Below, in pieces: positions 7,446 to 17,000 of a stretch of DNA of 64,000 nucleotides. The notes beneath the pieces were generated by a model that saw nothing but the letters and a program-made list of their open reading frames with translations, made no database searches and was not told where the DNA came from. How positions within the stretch are numbered: position 1 is the first letter of the stretch; every line of letters begins with the position of its first letter. The translations under genes were made by a program, and so were the position numbers. Origin of the DNA: Pseudomonas fluorescens (GTDB lineage Bacteria > Pseudomonadota > Gammaproteobacteria > Pseudomonadales > Pseudomonadaceae); contig NZ_CABVGX010000004.1 of the NCBI RefSeq assembly GCF_902497625.1, positions 124,001-188,000 on the forward strand, in the 5' to 3' direction.

Positions 7446-9878
7446 TCATTTTCGCGCATGCCACTCGGCACTTGGCGTGGGGCCGGTGGCGAGGCAGTGC
7501 CAACCGCCTGCAGCCGATTTCAATCGCTGTACGGCAGAAACCAGCGCACCGTGCTCAGCTGTCAGAATCGCCAATGGTAGCTCCCTCAGGTATTCCGACG
7601 AGCGGCCTGCCAGTTTGCTCTGCCACATCAGCTCTGCGACGGCCGCGCTGGGCAATACGATGTAATCAAATTGTTCGGCAAGTGCTCGACGCTGCTCGAC
7701 GAAAGTCGCTTCATCCATGCCGTCAACCAACGACTGCAGGCCGCTGAAGAACTGTTCCAAGTGCTCCAGTAGCTCCGAGGGTGCGACATTGGGAGACTGC
7801 ACACCGAACACCAACCCGGTCTGTCCATGAATCTGTCGCAGCCCGCTGAATACCGCGTAACCCAGCTGCAATTCCACCCGTATGCGTTGGTAAAAAGGCG
7901 TCTGGGAAAAGTGCGCCAGCAAACGCCAGGCCGCTTCGTCAGCCAGTTCGTTGCTGGCCGTAGGACAAAATAGCAGCACGGCGTGTTCGCTGGAACCGGT
8001 ATCGATTGTGCTCCAGACTTTGCGACCACCTAGCGACGGCGTGAGTGTCGGCTCACCGTCTGCGGTTCCGGGCACTCGACTCAGAGTGACGCTCAGTGCC
8101 GCTTGAGTCTGCGACGACATCCCGGTCGCGAGGCCATCCCAGTGTGCGGTTGACCAGAGCTGTTGCAGATTGTCAGACACCGCGCAGCGCTCGAGACACT
8201 GCTCGGGCAGTGCCTTGAGCAGCTGTCGAATCGGTATCAATGCCGGACTGCTTGAGGCTTGCTGTACGACGCCGGTTTCAGCTGACTTCAGCTCTTTCAA
8301 CGCATGTTCGAGGACGATGGGCATCGGCTCCTGCAATCCCGTCATTTTCAGCAACCATTCATTTCCCGATGCGCTGAAGGAGAAATCCACGCCGGCCTGC
8401 CGCGCGTCTTCTGTCAGCGGTCGCAGGCGATTTTCCAGAAGAGTTTGCAGGCTGTCGGACACTGCCGACTCCAACTGCCAGCGCAGGTAAACAGCGCCTT
8501 CGACCGTATTATCCGGCAACGCCTGGCTGAATTGCATGGGCGAGCGTTCGCGACGATTGCGCAGACGATCCTGAGCAAAGGTCCGCAGCCCCCGGTGTTT
8601 GCTGGTTTGGCCACGGATCAGCCCCGCGCTGGGAGCCTCGGGCTCTGCCTGCAAAAAAGGATTAGGCGGCGGCAATTGCCATGGACCCGTGAAGTGATCC
8701 ACAGCGCCGATCTGCTTGAGGACGGCGTTCAGCGCCGCTACGCCGTGCGCGGGTAAGCCATCTTCAAGCTGCGCGCAGTCCCATTGAGCGAGTTTCAAGG
8801 CACTGCTGATCTGTCGCTGGCGCTGTTGCACCTTTGCAAACTCGTCGCGCAGCGCGCTCCAGTCCTGCTGCGCGGCAAAAAAGCCCAGCCAGTCGAGCAG
8901 CAATTCAGTAATGGCGGGGGCGGCTGCGTCGCCCGGCAATGTAAATTCGATATGCAACAGCGCTTGCTCGGCGAACTGATACAGCGGTCTGGCGTGCAGC
9001 TGTTCAGCCAGGCCTCGCGCTCGCATTTCAGTAAGCAAACTGCCGGGCTTGTCCGCGTTCAGCCAGTGGCATAAAAAGGCCAACGCTTCTGTCGAAGACT
9101 GCGGCAGTGCTTCCAGAGCGAACAACAGATTCAGGCTGTTCGCGTTCACCTGTTGATAACTTGAATTGGCGTCTTCCATTAACAGGGCGGGCGCACTTTG
9201 CGGGACGTGTTCCGCAACTGGAATCGTGTCGCAGAAAACCATCGCCAGCCGTTTCAGCTCTTCGATGCTCTGTGGCCCTGCAAGGCTGAGAGTCATCTGC
9301 CCGGCCTGGTAGAACTGCTGATGGAATGCCTTCAGAGCGTGCTGAAACTCAGGTCGCTCAACTGGCAGACTGTCTCGGTTGCCCGCGTGGAATCCGCGCA
9401 GTGGATGGCTCGCCGACAGGCCATTGAACAGCGCCAGTTGCTGCTGCTCCCTGGCATCACCGGACCAGGCGACGAATTCCGCCTGCAGCACCTCTCGTTC
9501 CCTCTGCTGATCCTGAAGATTCATACGCGGATGAGCCAGCATGTCTGACAGGCGTTCCAACCCCCCGCTGAACGCGTGAGGCGATAACTCGAAAAAGAAG
9601 TCGGTGGTGCGTTCATTAGTCCGCGCGTTCACCTGCCCGCCATGCCGTTGCACGTAGGCCATCAGCGCTTGATCGGCGGGAAAACGTTCGGTGCCCAGAA
9701 ACAGCAGATGCTCAAGAAAATGCGCCAGACCAGGCCATGCCAGCAGCACGTCATGACTGCCCGCCGCAACACGCAGCGCCGCCGCACAGCGCTTCAATTG
9801 CGGCGCATGACGCAGCGTCAGACGCAGGCCATTGGCCAGGGTTTCAGTGAAGAGGCTAGGGGCATTCAACGCAGGCAT
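7446..9878 (-). CDS. pqqF: PqqF, M16-family zinc peptidase
   Basis: An insulinase-type peptidase of about 810 residues. The inverted zinc motif HFLEH is at residues 53-57 (in LAHFLEHLLFLGTERFPAD) and a downstream glutamate in REVLQAEFVAW fits the third zinc ligand. PqqF is thought to liberate the crosslinked Glu-Tyr from PqqA, in other pseudomonads together with PqqG. ATG 9878 is chosen over the upstream GTG 9884 because GGAAG lies 6 nt before it. The gene is 48 nt downstream of davA on the same strand. Length and position at the head of the pqq cluster match other pseudomonads. Confidence 0.93.
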   Translation of the reverse strand: MPALNAPSLFTETLANGLRLTLRHAPQLKRCAAALRVAAGSHDVLLAWPGLAHFLEHLLFLGTERFPADQALMAYVQRHGGQVNARTNERTTDFFFELSPHAFSGGLERLSDMLAHPRMNLQDQQREREVLQAEFVAWSGDAREQQQLALFNGLSASHPLRGFHAGNRDSLPVERPEFQHALKAFHQQFYQAGQMTLSLAGPQSIEELKRLAMVFCDTIPVAEHVPQSAPALLMEDANSSYQQVNANSLNLLFALEALPQSSTEALAFLCHWLNADKPGSLLTEMRARGLAEQLHARPLYQFAEQALLHIEFTLPGDAAAPAITELLLDWLGFFAAQQDWSALRDEFAKVQQRQRQISSALKLAQWDCAQLEDGLPAHGVAALNAVLKQIGAVDHFTGPWQLPPPNPFLQAEPEAPSAGLIRGQTSKHRGLRTFAQDRLRNRRERSPMQFSQALPDNTVEGAVYLRWQLESAVSDSLQTLLENRLRPLTEDARQAGVDFSFSASGNEWLLKMTGLQEPMPIVLEHALKELKSAETGVVQQASSSPALIPIRQLLKALPEQCLERCAVSDNLQQLWSTAHWDGLATGMSSQTQAALSVTLSRVPGTADGEPTLTPSLGGRKVWSTIDTGSSEHAVLLFCPTASNELADEAAWRLLAHFSQTPFYQRIRVELQLGYAVFSGLRQIHGQTGLVFGVQSPNVAPSELLEHLEQFFSGLQSLVDGMDEATFVEQRRALAEQFDYIVLPSAAVAELMWQSKLAGRSSEYLRELPLAILTAEHGALVSAVQRLKSAAGGWHCLATGPTPSAEWHARK

Positions 9879-9926
9879 GAGCACTTCCAGAGCAGAGAAG
9901 CGCTAATGCTAGCGGATAACGATGGA

Positions 9927-10721
9927 TCAGCGCTTGTTCAGCTCGCCATAAAGCTCAGGACGGCGATCCTGCAAATAACGATTGGCTGCGCGGGAATCGT
10001 CCATCAGCTGACGATCCAGCTCCCCGACAATCAGCGCTTCGTCCAGCCCGGCCAGGGCGATTTGACTGCCATCCGGTGCGGCGATGCTGCTTTGGCCGCA
10101 ATACTGAATCTCGTCTTCATGCCCGCAGTAGTTGGCATAAGCCACGTAACACTGGTTTTCGAAAGCCCGAGAGCGCACGGTGACGTCAGCCACAAAGTCG
10201 TAAGGCACCATGTTCGCGGTCGGCACCACAATCAGCTCGGCTCCAGCCACTGCCAGCCGACGTGCGTTTTCCGGAAACTCCAGGTCGTAGCAAATCAGAA
10301 AGCCGATCTTCCAGCCGTTGAGATCGACCAAGGGCAAGTCAACACTGCCGGCGCTGAACATCGATCGATCCAGATCACCGAAAAGATGACTTTTGCGGTA
10401 ATTGCACAGACGCTCGCCGTGGGCATCGATCAACTGCACCGAGTTGTAGATCTGTCCGTCTTCGGTTCGCTCGGGATAGCCATAGGCAATGGCCAGCCCG
10501 GCGGACCGGGCAATGCGGCCGATCTGTTGCGCCCATTCACCGTTGTAGACCTCCGCCAATACATTCACCGCATCGGAGCCAATGTTGTAGCCCGTCAGAA
10601 ACATCTCCGGCAGTACCAACAGATCGGCGCCTTTGGCTTCCAGCGCAACCTGATGCAGGCGGTGCAGGTTGCCGGGCGGATCAAGGGGCAGCGGTGGGCA
10701 TTGGTAAAGGGCTACGCGCAT
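9927..10721 (-). CDS. davA: 5-aminopentanamidase (5-aminovaleramide amidase), nitrilase superfamily
   Basis: 264 residues of the carbon-nitrogen hydrolase fold with the catalytic triad Glu39 (VLPEMF), Lys110 (NYRKSHLF) and Cys144 (LICYDLEFPE). DavA hydrolyses 5-aminopentanamide to 5-aminovalerate and ammonia, the second step of the lysine monooxygenase route. It lies 12 nt downstream of davB. Length, pairing and location just upstream of pqqF match P. putida davBA as I remember it. A generic nitrilase-family amidase would be the alternative if the neighbour were not a DavB-type oxidase. Confidence 0.92.
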   Translation of the reverse strand: MRVALYQCPPLPLDPPGNLHRLHQVALEAKGADLLVLPEMFLTGYNIGSDAVNVLAEVYNGEWAQQIGRIARSAGLAIAYGYPERTEDGQIYNSVQLIDAHGERLCNYRKSHLFGDLDRSMFSAGSVDLPLVDLNGWKIGFLICYDLEFPENARRLAVAGAELIVVPTANMVPYDFVADVTVRSRAFENQCYVAYANYCGHEDEIQYCGQSSIAAPDGSQIALAGLDEALIVGELDRQLMDDSRAANRYLQDRRPELYGELNKR

Positions 10722-10733
10722 TTCAGATTCCTC

Positions 10734-12416
10734 TTACTCGGGCAGGGCGATCGGACCGATCTCGTTGAACACATCTCCTGGACCCGGGTTCTCGGCGTGA
10801 GTTTCACCGCCGAAGTGTTTCATGATCCCCCATACCGCATTGAGCGAGGTCTGCACTGCGCCTTCCACCCACGCCGGCGTCCACGAAACGTCGTCGCCAG
10901 CGATGAAAATCCCGCGCTGTTCGGCCGGCATGTCGTCCTGCATGAAGTGCGCATACATGCGTTGGTTGTAGCGGTAATGGCCGGGCAGGGCGCCTTTGAA
11001 TGCGCCGAGGAAATGCGGGTCGGCTTCCCATGACACGGTAATCGGGTCGCCAATGATCCGCGCGGCAATGTCGACTTTCGGGTAGATCTTTTTCAGTGCG
11101 TCCAGCGCCAGTTTCACGCGTTTTTCCACCGGGTGCGGCAGCATTTTCAGCGCATCGCTCATCCACGAGTAGGACAGGCAGATCACTCCAGGCTTGTTGT
11201 CGCCGTTGTCGAACAGGTAAGTGCCGCGGGTCAAACGATCGGTAAGGGTCATGCTCATCAAATCGCGGCCGGTTTCCGGGTCCTTGTCCTTCCAGAATGG
11301 CCGGTCGACCATCACGAACGTTTTCGACGACTGCATGTAACGCGTGCGGTCGAGGGCCATCCACATCTTTTGCGAGAACAGGCTCTCGTCACATTCGATC
11401 TGGGTGGTCAGCAGCCAGCTCTGGCAGGTGGTCAGGACAGCTGCGTACTCGCGGGTGTCGCCATAGTTATCGGTAATCGTGAAACGACCGTCGGGTGCGT
11501 GGGCGATTTTTTTCACCCCGGAACGCGGCGCGCCGCGATGCAGCGAGCTGAGGCTGGTGCCTTCCGGCCAGTGCACGCAGCGTTCCGGTACATGACGCCA
11601 GATCCCCAGCGGCACTTGCTCGACGCCGCCGACTACCAAATGCTGGTGGTCGTCGCAGTTGGTCATGACCACGCGGAAGATTTCCAGCATCGAGTTAGGA
11701 AAGTCGGAGTCCCAGCCACCGGTGCCGAAACCGACCTGGCCAAACACTTCACGGTGATGGAACGAGAGCTTGGCGAAGGCTTTGGAGGTGGCGACAAAAT
11801 CATAGAACGTGCGGTCATCCCACAACGGCACCAGGGTGTTCCACAACTCCTTAAGACGTGGCACGTCGCGGTCGCGGATCGCTTGCTGGATGTCGGAGAA
11901 CTGCGAGCCGGCCTCAAGCGCATCCGCCCAAGCGTCAGCCACTTCCTGAAACAGGGCAGGAAGATCCGCCAGTTTTTGTGCGTAATGGGTTTTGCCTTCG
12001 ATGTCGATGACGGTGCTGCCGGAAGCCGCTGTCAGCGGGTTCGGGAAAGGCTTGGTCTCGAGACCGAGTTTGTCCACGTAGTGATAGAACGCGGTGGATG
12101 AAACCGGAAAACGCATGCCGCCCAGTTCGGCAATGATGCCTTCGGCGCCATTGAACGCCTGTGAACGCAAGCGGCCACCCATCTTGGAAGCCTCGTAGAC
12201 CACGGGTTTGAGGCCAATCTTCATCAGCTCGTAAGCGGCCACCAAACCGGCGATGCCGGCACCAACGATGGCCACTTCAGCGCCGTGATGGTGGGTCGGA
12301 ATGCTGCCGATGCCGGCAGGGTGTTCGATCCACGTGTCGAAAGCGAACGGGAAGTCCGGGCCAAACACGGTGACCGGTTTTTTACCGTCTGCAGGATGGC
12401 GATTGTGCTTGTTCAT
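10734..12416 (-). CDS. davB: L-lysine 2-monooxygenase, flavin amine-oxidase family
   Basis: 560 residues, the length of P. putida DavB. The FAD dinucleotide fold GAGIAG is at residues 52-57 after the N-terminal extension MNKHNRHPADGKKPVTVFGP. The second flavin-contacting segment MGGRLRSQAFNGAEGIIAEL and the C-terminal FIAGDDVSWTPAWVEGAVQT of the amine oxidase family are present. The enzyme converts L-lysine and O2 to 5-aminopentanamide, CO2 and water. It is related to tryptophan 2-monooxygenases; substrate assignment to lysine comes from close sequence resemblance and the adjacent davA. An Lrp-family gene lies just upstream on the same strand. Confidence 0.92.
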   Translation of the reverse strand: MNKHNRHPADGKKPVTVFGPDFPFAFDTWIEHPAGIGSIPTHHHGAEVAIVGAGIAGLVAAYELMKIGLKPVVYEASKMGGRLRSQAFNGAEGIIAELGGMRFPVSSTAFYHYVDKLGLETKPFPNPLTAASGSTVIDIEGKTHYAQKLADLPALFQEVADAWADALEAGSQFSDIQQAIRDRDVPRLKELWNTLVPLWDDRTFYDFVATSKAFAKLSFHHREVFGQVGFGTGGWDSDFPNSMLEIFRVVMTNCDDHQHLVVGGVEQVPLGIWRHVPERCVHWPEGTSLSSLHRGAPRSGVKKIAHAPDGRFTITDNYGDTREYAAVLTTCQSWLLTTQIECDESLFSQKMWMALDRTRYMQSSKTFVMVDRPFWKDKDPETGRDLMSMTLTDRLTRGTYLFDNGDNKPGVICLSYSWMSDALKMLPHPVEKRVKLALDALKKIYPKVDIAARIIGDPITVSWEADPHFLGAFKGALPGHYRYNQRMYAHFMQDDMPAEQRGIFIAGDDVSWTPAWVEGAVQTSLNAVWGIMKHFGGETHAENPGPGDVFNEIGPIALPE

Positions 12417-12578
12417 GGCTGACCTTGCTGGCGACCGGACGCGGGGTGCGCGTCTGAGTATAGGAAAAGATGGCAGCCATTCTAGAGAGCGCAGAACACG
12501 TTAATAAGACGCAATGTGTCGTCGTTTTGCTAAATAAGCAACAGAAGTGACGATCGCAGACTGCACAATGATCAAAAT

Positions 12579-12666
12579 GTGGGAGCGGGCTTGCTCGCGA
12601 ATGCGTGATCGAATTTACAATAGTGCCGACTGACACGCCCTCTTCGCGAGCAAGCCCGCTCCCACA
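12579..12666. repeat. REPIN (two inverted REPs)
   Basis: TGTGGGAGCGGGCTTGCTCG at 12579-12598 pairs with its inverse CGAGCAAGCCCGCTCCCACA at 12647-12666 across a 48-bp spacer. The element separates davB from the Lrp-type regulator gene. Confidence 0.9.
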
Positions 12667-12677
12667 GAAGACCGTGT

Positions 12678-13157
12678 TTAAACGGGCTGCCCCCGATCAA
12701 TCTTGCTGCTCAAGATGATCGAAGTCGTGGTCTTCTCCACCCCATCGACGCTGCCGATCTGGTCCAGCAGTTGATCCAGCTGCTCCGGCGAATCCGTGCG
12801 CAGCCACGCTACGTAATCAAATTCGCCACTGACCGCGCACAACTGCTGAACCTGAGCCATGGCGCTTAATCGCCGCAGCACTTCCTTGCCCGAGCGCGGC
12901 TGAACCGTGATCCCGACATACGCTTGCAACCCGCCATCCACCACTCGCTGGCCCAGACGCACGCCGTAGCCGGTGATGACCTTGGCCTTTTCCAGGCGGG
13001 CAAGGCGCGACGTGACGGTGGTGCGGGCGATGCCCAGTTGCCGCGCGAGCATGGCCACACTCTCGCGGGCGTTGATTTGCAGGGCGGCGATCAGTTGGCG
13101 ATCGATTTCGTCGAGGACGGGCGGGCGCATGTCAGGCAAGTGTGTCTCCAGCGGCAC
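12678..13157 (-). CDS. Lrp/AsnC-family transcriptional regulator
   Basis: 159 residues: an N-terminal winged helix-turn-helix (LDEIDRQLIAALQINARESV, then ARQLGIARTTVTSRLARLEK) followed by a RAM ligand-binding domain (GKEVLRRLSAMAQ, AVSGEFDYVAWLRT). Such regulators commonly respond to amino acids. Being directly upstream of the lysine-degrading davBA genes, it is a good candidate for their local control; this is inference from position. Its own promoter probably lies in the 138 bp shared with the divergent HExxH gene. Confidence 0.9.
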   Translation of the reverse strand: MPLETHLPDMRPPVLDEIDRQLIAALQINARESVAMLARQLGIARTTVTSRLARLEKAKVITGYGVRLGQRVVDGGLQAYVGITVQPRSGKEVLRRLSAMAQVQQLCAVSGEFDYVAWLRTDSPEQLDQLLDQIGSVDGVEKTTTSIILSSKIDRGQPV

Positions 13158-13295
13158 ATATCAATGGGTCAGCATGTTACAGGGACATTTAGGGTCGCGT
13201 TCGTTGGTCTAGCCTTTGACTGTTCATGCCATTCTTACCTGCGACAATTAGCCATAAGTCATCAGGGACCCAGGCTGCTACGTGAGGCGATGGAT

Positions 13296-13955
13296 ATGAC
13301 CAACAAGATGCCATCCGCTGTGCGGGATCGCGCAGTGCAGATCGCGAACCATGAAATGGCCCACTACGTGGCGGCTCGCGCGCTGGGATTTGAAACGGGC
13401 GGCGTGAGCCTGACAGTTACCATGGACCTGAGGCACCGTGGCGGCGCGGCGATCACCCTGGCCCGACCCATTATGTCGATTGAGAACATGAAGGCTTATC
13501 TGGAGGCGCGAGTGATGGTCCTGTTCGCCGGCGTCATGGGACAAACGCTTTCGGCCAGAAGTGCGGTTGGTAAACGCGTCGACAAGGCGCAAGCGCTCGC
13601 CTTCCTGCGAGGAGAATTCGGCGCGGAAAAGGACTACGCAAAAATCAGAGAGCTTCTGCATCTGCTGCGCAATATCGAACATCCCGACACGGACGCTGCA
13701 TCGTCCCGGCTGCTGACGGCGGAGCTCAAGGCGATCCATGATTCTCTCTGGCTGCGTACGCAAAATATCGTCGACAGACTGGCCGAGACGATCCTCGAGT
13801 CGGCATGCAGGCTGGTGGAAGGCATGACTTTGGTGGAGCAATGGGGCAGGGCGGGGGATACGTATGAAGGGGAGTTGACGCGAGAAGTGCTTGAGCGGTT
13901 GGAGTTAGTGCAGAGGATTCCGTTGTTGGCTCCAATGAATGCTACCAACGTCTGA
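13296..13955 (+). CDS. HExxH putative metalloprotein, M41-like (FtsH protease domain-like)
   Basis: 219 residues of unknown function. ANHEMAHYVAARALGFETGG carries an HExxH zinc motif (His19, Glu20, His23) in a context resembling FtsH HEAGHAVVA. FGAEKDYAKIRELL places Asp113 where FtsH peptidases have their third zinc ligand (GASNDI-like). There is no AAA+ ATPase domain, no signal peptide and no clear membrane helix. ATG 13296 is preferred over 13290 because GAGG lies 8 nt upstream. The gene diverges from the Lrp gene and ends at a bidirectional terminator. P. aeruginosa has, from memory, a similar uncharacterised gene next to the tRNA and rmcA. Whether it is an active peptidase is unknown. Confidence 0.75.
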   Translation: MTNKMPSAVRDRAVQIANHEMAHYVAARALGFETGGVSLTVTMDLRHRGGAAITLARPIMSIENMKAYLEARVMVLFAGVMGQTLSARSAVGKRVDKAQALAFLRGEFGAEKDYAKIRELLHLLRNIEHPDTDAASSRLLTAELKAIHDSLWLRTQNIVDRLAETILESACRLVEGMTLVEQWGRAGDTYEGELTREVLERLELVQRIPLLAPMNATNV

Positions 13956-13972
13956 AGCAGTCTTCAGACACG

Positions 13973-14003
13973 AAAAAGCCGCGCCTATAGCGCGGCTTTC
14001 TTG
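13973..14003. terminator. Bidirectional intrinsic terminator
   Basis: AAAGCCGCGC (13975-13984), loop CTATA, GCGCGGCTTT (13990-13999). It has A-rich sequence on the left and TTTCTTGTTT on the right, so it can end both the plus-strand HExxH gene and the minus-strand tRNA transcript. Confidence 0.9.
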
Positions 14004-14005
14004 TT

Positions 14006-14082
14006 TGGTGGGCCCACACGGACTCGAACCGTGGACCAAAGGATTATGAGTCCTCTGCTCTAACCAACTGAGCTATAGGCCC
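14006..14082 (-). tRNA. tRNA with CAU anticodon, probably tRNA-Ile2 (k2C), possibly tRNA-Met
   Basis: On the minus strand, 77 nt including the encoded CCA. The 7-bp acceptor is GGGCCTA/TGGGCCC, the D-arm is AGCTCAGTTGGTTAGAGC, the anticodon arm is GGACTCATAATCC (CAU) and the T-arm is CACGGTTCGAGTCCGTG. C4-G69 and C5-G68 in the acceptor stem resemble the E. coli tRNA-Ile2 features recognised by TilS rather than elongator tRNA-Met. Standard annotation often labels this tRNA-Met because of the anticodon. Confidence 0.93.
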
Positions 14083-14097
14083 TCAGTAGGCCGCGGA

Positions 14098-17000
14098 TTA
14101 TAGCGATGGTTTCTCGGCTGTGCTATCCGAAAAATCCATTACCTTTGTACGAAGAAACGTTGCTGCGAATTCTTCGGCGGGTAAGGGCACGCTGACGATG
14201 TAGCCTTGAATCTGTTCACAGCCCTGTGCGGCGAGGAATTGTTGCTGCGCCTGGGTTTCGACGCCCTCGGCGATCACGGTGAATTGCATGCTTCGGCCCA
14301 ACGCGATAATCGCGCGGACGATCGCTGCATCGTGGGGATCGTCCGGTAATCCGCGGACGAAAGACTGATCTATCTTGAGGATGTCCAACGGCAGGCGTTT
14401 GAGGTAACTCAGGGACGAATACCCTGTGCCGAAGTCGTCGATGGCCAACTGCACGCCCAAGTGTTTGAGCTGATGCAGCACCGCCAGCGCTTCCTCGGCC
14501 TGGCTCATGATGAAGTTTTCCGTAATTTCCAGTTGCAACAAATCAGGTTGAAGGCCGTTGTCCTTGAGCAGTTGTTCGATTCGCCCCAACAGGTTTGGCT
14601 GACGTAACTGCGCGCCAGCGAGGTTGACCGACAGCGGTCCGAGGCTTTCGTAGCGTAAATTCCATTCGCACATCTGTCGGCATGCGGTCTCGAGAACCCA
14701 GTCGCCGATCTGCAGAATCATGCCGTTTTCTTCGGCCAGATGGATGAAGTGCTCGGGCGGTACGTCGCCGAAAGTCGGATGTCGCCAGCGGACCAAGGCC
14801 TCCGCACCCACCAGCCGATGGTCGATCAGGCTTATCTTCGGCTGATAGTGCAGCAATAATTCATTGCGCTCGATGGCCCGTCGCAGTTCATGTTCCAGCG
14901 CCACGCGTTCGCTGGCCTGGGCCGTGAGATCGCGCGTGTAGCTTTCGACACGGTTGCGGCCTTTGGCTTTGGAGCGATACATCGCCGCGTCGGCGTTCTT
15001 GACCAGCGTGGCGACATCGCAGCCGTCCTTGGGATACAGGCTGGTGCCGATGCTGGCGCTGATGAAAAACTCGTGCTCGCCGGCCTGGAAGGGGGCGCAG
15101 AAGCAATTGAGCAATTTGGTCGCGATGTGATCAGCATCGCTGGGTTGCTGCAAGCCGGGCAGGAGAATGATGAATTCATCGCCGCCCAACCGCGCAACCG
15201 TATCAATATCGCGCAATTGCTCCTTCAGGCGCACCGCGATGCCTTTGAGCAGCAGATCGCCGACCGGATGGCCGAGGCTATCGTTGATGTGTTTGAAGCG
15301 ATCCAGGTCAAGGAACAGCACCGCGCCCTGTCCGCCGTTTTCCTGCTGATGATTCAGTGCGGTCTGCAGTCGGCTCTCGAACAGGGTGCGGTTTGGCAGC
15401 CCCGTCAGCGGGTCGTGATGCGCCTGGTAATCGAGTTTGGCCTGGGCATGCTTGAGGCTGGAAATATCCGCAAACACCGCGACAAAATGGGTAATGAATT
15501 TGTCGCGATTGCGCACCGCACTGATGGTCAGCCAGCTCGGGTAGAGTTCGCCGTTCTTGCGGCGGTTGGAGATTTCCCCCTGCCAATGGCCTTCGGCGGT
15601 CAGTTGGTGCCACATGGCTGCGTAGAAAGCGCTGTCATGTAAGCCTGAAGCGAGCAGGCGGGGCGTGTGCCCAAGCGCTTCGCTTTCGCTGTAACCGGTG
15701 ATCTCGGTGAATGCACGGTTGACCGCGCTAATGTGCTGTTGAGTGTCGGTGATCAAAACACCCTCAGCGGTACTCTCGAACACGGTCGCGGCTTGTTGCA
15801 GTTTTTCCTGCATCAGGTGCCGCTCGGTGATGTCCCGTGCGATGGTCAGCATGCAGTTGTCGTCGCCAATCGGCAGCGGCCGGCTGGATACCTCGCAGAG
15901 ACGAATCTGCCCGTCACTGCGGCGAATGTGGCAGCTGAAGTCGCGAACGAAGCCGTCCCGATGCAGCAGGTCTAACATCTGCTTGCGTTCGTTGAGGTTG
16001 ACCCAGATCCCCAGTTCCAGCGTTGAGCGATCCACCGACATGGCGCTGTTGAACCCGGTGAGGCGGCTGAAACCTTCGTTCACTTCCAGCAGCAAACCGT
16101 CACTCTGTCGTGACAGCAGCAAACCATCGGGCGAGGCGTGAAAAGCCTTGGCGAATTTTTCCTCGGAGGTTTGCAGTTGCTGCTGGGTTTCCTTGAGCTG
16201 GCTGATGTCTCGCACCACCACGACCAGCGCAGGCGTTGTGTCGAGATCGAACGTTTCGGCTGAAATCAGACCGGTGAACAACTGGCCATTGTTGCGGCGA
16301 AAAGGCATCTCCAGGTTGCGAATGCTGCCGGCCTGCAAGCGCTGAAGCAGGCCCGGCCCGACTCCGGGTACGCCCCATATATTGAGATCCGTGGCGGTTT
16401 GACCAATGACTTCCTCAGCACTGAGACCGACCTGCTCTTCAAACGCTTTGTTGACTTCCATCAGGCAACCGTCGCTGAGCCGCGCAATCACCAGAATGTC
16501 CGGGCACTGCTGGAAGACCGAAGCAAATTTCTGCTCGGATAGCCGCAGTGCCTCTTCCGTGCGTTTGGCTTCGCTGATGTCGATCATCAGCCCGCGCATC
16601 ACCGGCTCATGCCCATGCTCGATCAAGCTGACGATGTCACGCACCCACAGGCAACGGCCGTCCGCCGTGATCACGCGATAATCGAGAGAGTGGTCGCGAC
16701 CGGCCAGCACTTCGCAATCACAGAAACTCTGCGCACGAGTGAGGTCAGCAGGGTGAATGATGTTGCGCCAGAAGCCGGGAATGAGCCAGTGAGACAGCGG
16801 GTAACCGAGCAATTCTTCAGCATGGGGCGAGACATAGCTGTAGGTGAAGTCGGTGATCCGCGCCTCCCAGGCAATCGCAGAAAGACTCTCCACCAAACCG
16901 CGATAGTGATATTCGCTGCTGCGAAGCTCCTGCTCCAGATCCACGCGCCGGGCGATTTCCGAACTCAACCGACGGTTGATGCGAATAACCACAGCCAGCA

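Noticed and set aside
9642..11033. 463-codon plus-strand ORF opposite davA/davB
   Set aside because: Long antisense frame caused by high-GC codon bias of davBA; the minus-strand products have intact catalytic motifs.
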